From CAYNWK01 sp964400875 (GTDB lineage Bacteria; Chloroflexota; Anaerolineae; Anaerolineales; UBA4823), in assembly GCA_964400875.1 (NCBI GenBank), contig CAYNWK010000004.1:1-64000 (forward strand): 64,000 nt of DNA. Reading direction: 5' to 3'. A program made the translations under genes and the position numbers. Each line of letters begins with the position of its first letter. Position 1 is the stretch's first letter. Below the pieces are notes generated by a model. It worked only from the letters and a program-made list of their open reading frames with translations, searched no databases and was not told the DNA's origin. Positions 27,481 through 33,999 of the stretch are shown here, one piece after another.

Positions 27481-28572
27481 ATGGACTTTTCTAATTTCTT
27501 GCGCGGCGGCGTAGTGCTGTTGTGGCTGGTGGTGGTCGGTTTGATCGTCCTGGCCGTCGTGCGCGCTTCGCGCGGTCAAAAAGCCAACGCCGTCACGACT
27601 TCGATCATCGTGGTGGCGGTTTTGGCGGTCCTTCTCACCACGGTCAGCGCCGGGCTGGTCTTCGTCCCGCCTGAAGAACGCGGTGTGGTCGTTTCCGCAT
27701 TGCAACCCAACGGCGTGCGCCCAGACGCGCTGCAGCCGGGCTTGCGCTGGATCATCCCCTATTTTGAAAACGTAGTTTCCTATCCCATCTACCGGCAGAC
27801 CTACACCATGTCGATCGCTGCCGGCGAAGGTCAGATACAAGGCGACGATTCGGTGACGGCGCGAACGTCCGATGGGCAAGAGGTCTTCATGGACGCTTCG
27901 GTAATCTACGCCGTGGACCCGAAAGAGGTCGTGCAGGTGCACATTGACTGGCAAAGCCGCTACGTGATCGAGCTGGTGCGCCCGCTGGCGCGCGGCATTA
28001 TTCGCGACGCCGTATCCCAGTTCGGGATCGAGGAAGTCTACAGCACCCGCCGGTCTGATCTCACCCAGCAAATCAGAGAAGAGATGGCCCGCAAGCTAGA
28101 TGAAAACGGCTTGATTCTGGTCGAATTCATCCTGCGGAACATCACCTTCTCGCCGGAGTACGCCGCTTCGGTTGAGCAGAAGCAGATTGCCGAGCAGCAG
28201 GCTCAGCAAGCCTTTTTCGTCGTCGAGCAGCGCCGCCAGGAGGCTGAGCAAGCCCGCCAGGTCGCCCAGGGCAAGGCGGACGCGGCGGTGATCGAGGCGC
28301 AGGGCGCTGCCGATGGCCGCATCATTCAGGCCCAGGCCGAAGCCGAGGCGCTGCAGAAAATCAGCGAAGTGCTAGCGCAGAACGAGCAGCTGCTCTCCTA
28401 TCGCTACATCGAGGAGCTGACCCCGGGCATCCAGGTGATGCTGCTGCCCAGCGACAACCCATTCTTGCTGCCGCTGCCCACCCTGGAGTCGCCGATTACC
28501 GGAGGCCCGTCCTCCAGTCCGACGGCGGTGCCCGCCCCGCTGCCGACGCCAGAGCCCACGGCGACGCCTTAA
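27481..28572 (+). CDS. SPFH/prohibitin-like membrane protein
   Basis: Two N-terminal hydrophobic segments (residues ~10-30 and ~40-62) precede an SPFH (Band 7) domain of residues ~65-240 ('VPPEERGVVVSALQPNG', 'DAVSQFGIEEVYSTRRSDL'). An Ala/Gln/Glu-rich coiled coil follows to ~300, then a Pro/Thr-rich tail (PTAVPAPLPTPEPTATP). Such proteins oligomerise into membrane scaffolds that organise microdomains or regulate proteases. The disordered C-terminal tail resembles the PT-rich linkers elsewhere in this genome. Confidence 0.88.
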   Translation: MDFSNFLRGGVVLLWLVVVGLIVLAVVRASRGQKANAVTTSIIVVAVLAVLLTTVSAGLVFVPPEERGVVVSALQPNGVRPDALQPGLRWIIPYFENVVSYPIYRQTYTMSIAAGEGQIQGDDSVTARTSDGQEVFMDASVIYAVDPKEVVQVHIDWQSRYVIELVRPLARGIIRDAVSQFGIEEVYSTRRSDLTQQIREEMARKLDENGLILVEFILRNITFSPEYAASVEQKQIAEQQAQQAFFVVEQRRQEAEQARQVAQGKADAAVIEAQGAADGRIIQAQAEAEALQKISEVLAQNEQLLSYRYIEELTPGIQVMLLPSDNPFLLPLPTLESPITGGPSSSPTAVPAPLPTPEPTATP

Positions 28573-28641
28573 CGCCAACACCATGGTGATCTCTCGCAGA
28601 CCGCCGGGAATTGATCACGAACCGTTGAGTTACTTCACACT

Positions 28642-29709
28642 GTGAACCAAAAACACCCCTCCGGGCGCCAGATCCGCCTGACCAGCCTGTCCAGCTGCGC
28701 CGGTTGAGCGTCTAAGCTGAGCGCAGAGGCGCTGGCGCAGGTGCTGCGCCCGATCGAAGATGTCTTCAAGCCCGGCGATTACCCCGACCTGCTAGTTGGC
28801 CTGGGCGAGCCGGACGACGCGGCTGTCTGGCGGCTAGACGAGAACCGCGCCCTGGTGGTGACCACCGATTTCTTCACCCCGGTAGTGGACAACCCGTACG
28901 ACTTCGGCGCCATCGCGGCGGCCAACAGCCTCTCGGACGTCTACGCCATGGGCGGCCGGCCCTTCCTGGCCTTGAACATCGCGGCCCTACCGCCGGACCT
29001 GCCGGCGGAGATAACTGGCGAAATCGTGCGAGGCGGCGCGGAGAAAGCCCGCGAGGCTGGGGTAGTCATCGCCGGGGGCCATACCGTGCAGGACCAGGAG
29101 CCTAAGTACGGCCTGATCGCCGTCGGCATGGTTGACCCGGCGCGCATGCTGACCAAGGGCGGAGCAAAACCCGGCGACCGGCTGGTGCTCACCAAGCCGC
29201 TAGGTTTCGGCACGGTCACCACCGCCCTCAAACAGGATCGAGCAGCCCCGACGGACGTTTCCGAAGCCGTCGGCTGGATGAAGCGCCTGAACAGGGAAGC
29301 CGCCGACCTGGCGGTCGAATTCGGGCTGCGCGCCGCCACCGACATCTCTGGCTTTGGGTTGTTGGGCCACGCCTGGGAGCTGGCTTCCGCTTCCAAGGTG
29401 GGTTTGCGCCTGAACGCGGCCAAGCTGCCGCTGGTCCGGGGCGCCCGTCGCTACGCCGAGGAGTTTATCTTCCCCGGCGGATCGTCCGACAACCGCGTGT
29501 ATTTTGGCCCGCAGGTGGACTTTGAAACCCAGGTGGATGAACCCACCCAGATGCTCATGTTCGACGCCCAGACCAGCGGCGGTCTGCTCCTGTGCGTCCC
29601 TGCCAGAAAAATGGACGGCCTGCTGGCCCGGGCCGCCGAGGTTGGTTTGCTGCTGTGGGAGGTCGGAGAGGTGGTCCCGGGAGAGAAGATCGCGGTGAGC
29701 GCCGGTTAG
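28642..29709 (+). CDS. selD: selenide, water dikinase (SelD), itself a selenoprotein (Sec22)
   Basis: SelD makes selenophosphate from selenide and ATP for Sec-tRNA synthesis. The obvious open frame begins only at 28741, after the active-site loop. Reading through TGA at 28705-28707 restores it: from the GTG at 28642 the protein runs 'IRLTSLSSCAG-Sec-ASKLS', which aligns with E. coli IRLTQYSHGAG-Cys-GCKIS, placing Sec22 at the catalytic Cys17 and Lys25 at Lys20. The rest is normal SelD ('DFFTPVVDNPYDFGAIAAAN', 'GGHTVQDQEPKYG'). In-frame stops further upstream leave GTG 28642 as the only start. Length is 355. A hairpin starts 12 nt after UGA. selA, selB and selC must lie elsewhere. Confidence 0.92.
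28720..28749 (+). promoter_or_regulatory. candidate bacterial SECIS hairpin of selD
   Basis: AGCGC (28720-28724), loop AGAG, GCGCT (28729-28733) starts 12 nt after the UGA. An alternative longer pairing joins GCGCAG at 28721-28726 with CTGCGC at 28744-28749. Either could present a SelB-binding loop; folding alone cannot decide. Confidence 0.45.
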
Positions 29710-29870
29710 AACGATCACGATGATATCGGAGAAGCCGGCGATGACCTGGTCAAGCGGATCGATAAAAAAGAAAACGGTTCCTGACAGCGCTCCCCATGCC
29801 GCCGCTAAGGCACAGCCGGGCTGAGCCGAGCGGCGAGCCGGCGAGTTTCCTCAAGGGTTATAGGGAGGGT
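29710..29870. other. gap after selD, coding-like but stop-bounded
   Basis: Directly after the selD TAG, the same frame stays open for 24 codons with coding-like composition (…DDIGEAGDDLVKRIDKKENGS) before a TGA. It might be a remnant of a longer selD end or chance. The following ~80 bp contains GC-rich partial dyads (GCCGGGCT with AGCCGGC). No gene or RNA was recognised. Confidence 0.3.
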
Positions 29871-29903
29871 TAAGGATTTGGCGGCTCTGCCGCCAAATCC
29901 TTA
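29871..29903. terminator. perfect hairpin with T-rich end
   Basis: TAAGGATTTGGCGGC and GCCGCCAAATCCTTA form a 15-bp perfect stem with loop TCT, followed by TTTAAA. It separates selD from the gamma-glutamyltransferase gene. The stretch from here to 30021 also holds TATAAT at 29936-29941, a candidate promoter for the latter. Confidence 0.75.
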
Positions 29904-30021
29904 TTTAAACGCATAGGGAGCAAAATAAACTGTCATATAATGGGGGCGACTGCACATTTGACTTGAGCGCTAATTCCAATAAACGATAACGTTGAAGAAC
30001 TACTGAATGGGAGGAGAATCG

Positions 30022-31653
30022 ATGCCCGTCTCTCACAAGTTGAGCTTCACTGGGCGCCGCTCGCCGGTTTTGGGGACCCGGGGCATGGCCGCGACCTCGC
30101 AGCCGCTGGCCGTAGCAGCCGGGTTGCAGATCCTGGAGCAGGGGGGCAACGCCGCCGACGCAGCCGTAGCTGCCGCGGCGGCGTTGAACGTCACCGAACC
30201 AACCTCCACCGGGATCGGCGGTGATTGTTTCGCCCTGTATTACGACGCGGCTACCCGCCAGGTCAGCGCGCTGAACGGTTCCGGCCGCGCGCCGGCGGCG
30301 CTGACCCTGGAACGCCTGGAGCAGGAGGGCTTCGAAAGGGAACTGCCGCCCTTCCATCCCTATACGATCACGGTGCCCGGCGCCTGCGCTGGTTGGTGCG
30401 ACCTGGTGCAGATGTACGGGCGGCTCCCGCTGGGGACTGTGCTGGCTCCGGCAATCCACCTGGCCGAGCATGGCTTCCCGGTTGCGCCGATCACGGCGTA
30501 CTTCTGGGAACGCGGCGTCGAGCGACAGCTCAGCCAGGCGCCCGGCGGGCAGGAGCTGACCATTGACGGGCGCGCGCCTCGCCCGGGAGAGATCTTCCGC
30601 AACCCGGGATTGGGGCGCACCTTTAAGAAAGTGGTCGAAGGCGGCAAAGCGGCCTTCTACGAGGGGGATATCGCCGTGGACCTGGCCGCGACCGTGCAGC
30701 AGGCCGGCGGCTGCCTGAGCCTGGACGACCTTGCCGGACATACCAGCACCTGGGAGCAGCCCATCAGCACGACCTACCGGGGCGTGCGGGTGTGGGAATG
30801 CCCGCCCAACGGGCAGGGGTTGGCCGCGCTGCTTGCCCTGAACCTGCTGGAAGGCTTTGAAATCCAGGGCAGCGAACCGCTCTCGGTCGGGCGTCTGCAC
30901 TTGATGATCGAGGCCATGCGCCTGGCCTTTGCCGACGCGCGCTGGTACGTGGCCGACTCGGCCTCGAACCCGGCTCCGCTGGTGGAATTGCTCTCCAAAG
31001 AGTACGCCGCCGAGCGCCGCCAGCTGATCAACCCGCGCCGGGCGACCCTGGACCAGGTCCGCGGCGCGCCGGTCGCCGCTTCGGACACGGTCTATTTAAG
31101 CGTGGTGGACGGGGACGGCAACGCCTGCTCGTTCATCAACAGCAATTACATGGGCTTCGGCACCGGCATCTGCCCGCAGGGCTGGGGCTTCACGCTGCAG
31201 AACCGCGGCCACAATTTCAGCCTGGACCCGGAACACCCCAACGCGCTGATGCCAGGCAAGCGACCTTACCATACCATCATCCCGGCCATGGCAACCCGGG
31301 AGGACGGCTCGCTCTTCGCCAGCTTTGGGGTGATGGGCGGCTTCATGCAGCCGCAGGGCCACCTGCAGGCGGCGGTCGGCCTGATCGACGACGAACTGGA
31401 CCCGCAGTCCGCCCTGGACCGGCCGCGCTTCTGCCTGCCGGGCGGCGAAGCTGCCGGGGAAGTAGCCCTGGAGGAGGGGATCCCTGGGGATGTGGCGGCA
31501 GCTTTAAGATCGATGGGGCACCCGGTGGAAGTGGTCAGCGGGCACGGGCGAGCGCTCTTCGGCAGGGGGCAGATTATCTACCGCGACCCGGAGCAGGGAG
31601 TCCTGTGGGGCGGCAGCGACCCGCGCGCCGACGGCTGCGCGATGAGCCTGTAG
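30022..31653 (+). CDS. ggt: gamma-glutamyltransferase family protein
   Basis: This Ntn-hydrolase is made as a proenzyme that cleaves itself before a Thr. The N-terminal half has 'ATSQPLAVAAGLQILEQGGNAADAAVAAAAALNVTEP', here quoted only in part as GGNAADAAVA, and 'STGIGGDCFALYYD'. The nucleophile region is 'ASDTVYLSVVDGDGNACSFI', with Thr after SD as the likely catalytic residue. 'GKRPYHTIIPAM' follows. No signal peptide is seen, so it is probably cytosolic, like YwrD-type members. The ATG at 30022 has GGGAGGAG upstream; the ATG at 30007 overlaps that site and is rejected. Confidence 0.9.
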   Translation: MPVSHKLSFTGRRSPVLGTRGMAATSQPLAVAAGLQILEQGGNAADAAVAAAAALNVTEPTSTGIGGDCFALYYDAATRQVSALNGSGRAPAALTLERLEQEGFERELPPFHPYTITVPGACAGWCDLVQMYGRLPLGTVLAPAIHLAEHGFPVAPITAYFWERGVERQLSQAPGGQELTIDGRAPRPGEIFRNPGLGRTFKKVVEGGKAAFYEGDIAVDLAATVQQAGGCLSLDDLAGHTSTWEQPISTTYRGVRVWECPPNGQGLAALLALNLLEGFEIQGSEPLSVGRLHLMIEAMRLAFADARWYVADSASNPAPLVELLSKEYAAERRQLINPRRATLDQVRGAPVAASDTVYLSVVDGDGNACSFINSNYMGFGTGICPQGWGFTLQNRGHNFSLDPEHPNALMPGKRPYHTIIPAMATREDGSLFASFGVMGGFMQPQGHLQAAVGLIDDELDPQSALDRPRFCLPGGEAAGEVALEEGIPGDVAAALRSMGHPVEVVSGHGRALFGRGQIIYRDPEQGVLWGGSDPRADGCAMSL

Positions 31654-31674
31654 CCCTGAAAAAAACGCCCGTGA

Positions 31675-31680
31675 TATAAT
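31675..31680 (+). promoter_or_regulatory. candidate -10 box for the ferritin genes
   Basis: TATAAT lies 58 bp upstream of the first ferritin start in the short gap after ggt. No matching -35 was found. AAAGGAG at 31724-31730 is the ribosome site. Confidence 0.4.
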
Positions 31681-31737
31681 CGTGACAAAGGGAGCAAATA
31701 GAGATCGAATCTCGACCCAATCCGAAAGGAGCAGACC

Positions 31738-32226
31738 ATGCTGATCGGCGTCAAGTTAAACGAAGCCATGAACGCCCAGGTGGGCAACGAGTTTGGCGCC
31801 AACATGCAGTACCTGAGCATCGCCGGCTATTTCGAGCAGCAGAACCTGAAAATGCTGGCCGAACTTTTCTTCGAACAGGCGGAGGAAGAGAAAGAACACG
31901 CCATGAAGTTCGTCCGCTACATCTTAGAGACGGGCGGCGACCTGCGCATCCCCACCATCGCCGAGGCCAAGCACACTTTTGAATCGGCCGAGGAGGCTGT
32001 GGAAGCGGCTTTGGATTGGGAAAAGGAAGTCACCCGCCAGATCAACGAACTGATGAACATCGCCGTAGATGAAAAGGATTACCTGGCGCAAAATATGCTG
32101 AACTGGTTCGTAGATGAGCAACTGGAAGAGATCACCAAGATGGAGCAGCTGCTGAGCGTGGTGCGCCGGGCCGGCGAGCGCAACCTGTTGATGGTCGAGG
32201 CCTACCTGGTTCATTTAGAGACATGA
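31738..32226 (+). CDS. ftn: non-haem ferritin, copy 1
   Basis: The 162-residue four-helix protein has the FtnA pattern: 'AMNAQVGNEFGANMQYLSIAGYF' in helix A with the ferroxidase Glu, 'EEEKEHAMKFVRYILE' (E-x6-Y and ExxH ligands) in helix B, and 'WFVDEQLEEITKMEQLL' in helix D. It forms 24-mers that oxidise and store iron. A paralogue follows 100 bp downstream, and the hairpin between them suggests unequal expression. Reading start: ATG at 31738 with a strong Shine-Dalgarno. Confidence 0.93.
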   Translation: MLIGVKLNEAMNAQVGNEFGANMQYLSIAGYFEQQNLKMLAELFFEQAEEEKEHAMKFVRYILETGGDLRIPTIAEAKHTFESAEEAVEAALDWEKEVTRQINELMNIAVDEKDYLAQNMLNWFVDEQLEEITKMEQLLSVVRRAGERNLLMVEAYLVHLET

Positions 32227-32262
32227 GCGTTCAGCCTGAGAGAAGCTCAATCCGTTACCAGC

Positions 32263-32290
32263 CCCGGTTTCCAACCTTTGGAAAACCGGG
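32263..32290 (+). terminator. hairpin between the two ferritin genes
   Basis: CCCGGTTTCC pairs with GGAAAACCGGG (one bulge) and is followed by TTTGTTT. This is a moderate intrinsic terminator or attenuator that would lower expression of the second ferritin. Confidence 0.5.
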
Positions 32291-32326
32291 TTTGTTTATC
32301 CAACTACTCAAAAAGGAGTCCTACCC

Positions 32327-32857
32327 ATGTTAATCAGCAAGGCACTGGAAGAAGCGATCAACGCCCAGGTCGGCCGCGAGTTTGGCGCCAGCCTGCAGTA
32401 CGTCAGCATCGCGACCTATTTCGACGCCGACGACCTCCCCGAGCTGGCGGCTTTTTTCTACCGCCAGGCCGATGAAGAGAAAATGCACGCGATGAAGTTC
32501 GCCCATTACGTGGTGGAAGCCGGCGGGCAGGTGCGCATCCCGGCGATCGCCGAGTCAAAGTATGACTTCGGCAATGCCACAGAAGCTGTGAATGCGGCCC
32601 TGGACTGGGAGATGGAGGTCACCAAGCAGATCAACGCGCTGATGGACCTGGCTATCGAGCAGAAGGATCACATCGCCCAGGACTTCTTGCGCTGGTTTGT
32701 CACCGAACAGCTGGAAGAGGTCTCCACGATGAGCACCCTGCTGAAGGTGGTGCAGCGCGCCGGGGATAACTTGCTGTGGGTCGAGGATTTCCTGGCCCGC
32801 AACCCGATCGTCGACCAGGCCGGGCAGGCTGGAGGCACAGCCGGGGCCGCGGCTTAA
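32327..32857 (+). CDS. ftn: non-haem ferritin, copy 2
   Basis: This 176-residue paralogue is similar to copy 1 along its whole length ('AQVGREFGASLQYVSIATYF', 'DEEKMHAMKFAHYVVEAGG', 'WFVTEQLEEVSTMSTLL') and has a Gly/Ala-rich tail (GQAGGTAGAAA) not seen in copy 1. AAAAAGGAG precedes the ATG. Two ferritins could form mixed shells or respond to different iron conditions. Its stop is followed by a hairpin shared with the convergent regulator-NifU gene. Confidence 0.93.
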   Translation: MLISKALEEAINAQVGREFGASLQYVSIATYFDADDLPELAAFFYRQADEEKMHAMKFAHYVVEAGGQVRIPAIAESKYDFGNATEAVNAALDWEMEVTKQINALMDLAIEQKDHIAQDFLRWFVTEQLEEVSTMSTLLKVVQRAGDNLLWVEDFLARNPIVDQAGQAGGTAGAAA

Positions 32858-32863
32858 ATACAA

Positions 32864-32902
32864 AGAGGTGTTTGGGTGGGCACTGCCCGCCCAAACACCT
32901 CT
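32864..32902. terminator. bidirectional terminator hairpin
   Basis: AGAGGTGTTTGGGTGGGC pairs over 18 bp (one G-U) with GCCCGCCCAAACACCTCT around loop ACT. It fills the gap between the convergent ferritin 2 and cNMP-NifU genes. Its sequence is nearly that of the central hairpin of the dispersed 92-bp elements but without their ends. Confidence 0.75.
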
Positions 32903-32924
32903 TATCTGCGCAAAGCTCAAGAAC

Positions 32925-33674
32925 TCAATCGGTGATCGATTCTACCTTTTCCACTTCGGGGAAGAATTGGCGCACCGTGCCTTCAACCCAGCCGTGCAGC
33001 GTGCTAGGCAGCAGCGGGCAGCCAAGGCAAGCGCCGCCCAACTTAACCTTCAACACATCTCCATCGAAGGAGACCAATTCAACGGAACCGCCGTGATAAT
33101 GCTCGATGTAAGCGCTGACTTGCTCGATCAAAGCACGGATGCGCTCCTCAACGGGAGCATTCGTCGTTTCGCCGGCGTTCATTTCCATATGCTTAACTCC
33201 TGGTTTACCCTGGCTTATCTGTACGCTCTCCTTCAGCAGGCCGAAAACTTGAGGATGGGAGCGCTCAAGACGTTCAGCCACAACCTTCGCCAGCCGATCT
33301 AGAAGCAGCAAGCCGGTTTCCGGATAACGTTCGCAAAGCAACTGCAGGTTTTTGTTGCTCATGCGCAGCAGGTTGGTATTGGCCTGGCAGGCTGCGGAAG
33401 AGGTATAGGCGCTGCGGCCGATCACGGCGGACCAACCCACCAGCCCGCCCGGGCGCACCCGGGCGATATTGATCGGGTCACCGTCGTCGGGATTATAACG
33501 GATGACCACCTCTCCCGCAATCACCAGATAAAGATATTCGGCAAGCTCGCCCTGTTCGAAGAGCACCGTCCCCGGAAAACATTCATAGGGGAGGAAGAGG
33601 GGCTCCAGCAGGGCGATTTGCTCTGGGTCGAAACCCTCAAAAAGAGGAATTTGGTCGATCGGTTTGGTTAGCAT
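32925..33674 (-). CDS. cyclic-nucleotide-binding / NifU C-terminal domain fusion
   Basis: Residues ~1-150 form a Crp-type cNMP-binding beta barrel ('LFEGFDPEQIALLEPL', 'LFEQGELAEYLYLVIAGEVVI', 'VRPGGLVGWSAVIG'), but no helix-turn-helix follows. Instead residues ~175-249 are a NifU C-terminal (Nfu) domain with 'LGGACLGCPLLPSTL'; Cys216 and Cys219 are the CxxC pair that binds an Fe-S cluster. Nfu domains deliver clusters to apoproteins. Joining this to a sensor barrel next to two ferritins suggests ligand-controlled Fe-S delivery or an iron/redox sensor. The barrel's ligand is unknown; the usual cAMP-binding RxS motif is not evident. Confidence 0.85.
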   Translation of the reverse strand: MLTKPIDQIPLFEGFDPEQIALLEPLFLPYECFPGTVLFEQGELAEYLYLVIAGEVVIRYNPDDGDPINIARVRPGGLVGWSAVIGRSAYTSSAACQANTNLLRMSNKNLQLLCERYPETGLLLLDRLAKVVAERLERSHPQVFGLLKESVQISQGKPGVKHMEMNAGETTNAPVEERIRALIEQVSAYIEHYHGGSVELVSFDGDVLKVKLGGACLGCPLLPSTLHGWVEGTVRQFFPEVEKVESITD

Positions 33675-33730
33675 GAATCCGGTGGCCTCGTGTACATACC
33701 AACTGTAAAGCTTCCTCTATCGATCTTCTA

Positions 33731-33895
33731 GTGGCAATCATCCCGAAACAACTGACGAATATCACCCCCCGGCTGACATTTGTCCTTATTTTGATGGGAT
33801 TCGTCGATTTTATAGGTTTAGATGATGAAAATAGCGCTTTGGTAGAGGATTTACTGATGGATTGGGGGAATTCTTGGAGAAGAAAGCAATATTAA
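33731..33895 (+). CDS. possible small protein (54 aa)
   Basis: A GTG-started frame encodes 54 residues with a hydrophobic stretch (LTFVLILMGFVDFIGL) and an acidic then basic end (…WRRKQY). It lies in a 325-bp gap and its stop is directly followed by a strong hairpin. There is no Shine-Dalgarno and the AT-rich codon use differs from neighbours. It may be a membrane microprotein, a remnant, or chance. Confidence 0.25.
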   Translation: MAIIPKQLTNITPRLTFVLILMGFVDFIGLDDENSALVEDLLMDWGNSWRRKQY

Positions 33896-33951
33896 GATCC
33901 CCGGCGCCTTCTGGGCACACAGTCACAGACTGCTGCCCGGCGCCGGGGATC
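33896..33951. terminator. long hairpin downstream of clpC
   Basis: GATCCCCGGCGCC (33896-33908) pairs perfectly with GGCGCCGGGGATC (33939-33951), with an inner GGGCA/TGCCC stem. TTTT follows on the plus side. It lies 49 bp beyond the clpC stop on the minus strand and probably terminates it. Confidence 0.65.
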
Positions 33952-33999
33952 GGATTTTCGTTCTGAAGGGCTGCCTGCGTCAGGCGGCCCTGGCGGCGA

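Noticed and set aside
28741..29709. SelD starting at the GTG after the UGA
   Set aside because: It would lose the catalytic loop entirely. The upstream in-frame sequence aligns with the SelD active site through the UGA.
29785..29860. GC-rich dyads after selD as a possible tRNA or riboswitch
   Set aside because: No cloverleaf, T-loop GTTCRA or known riboswitch core is present; only short imperfect stems.
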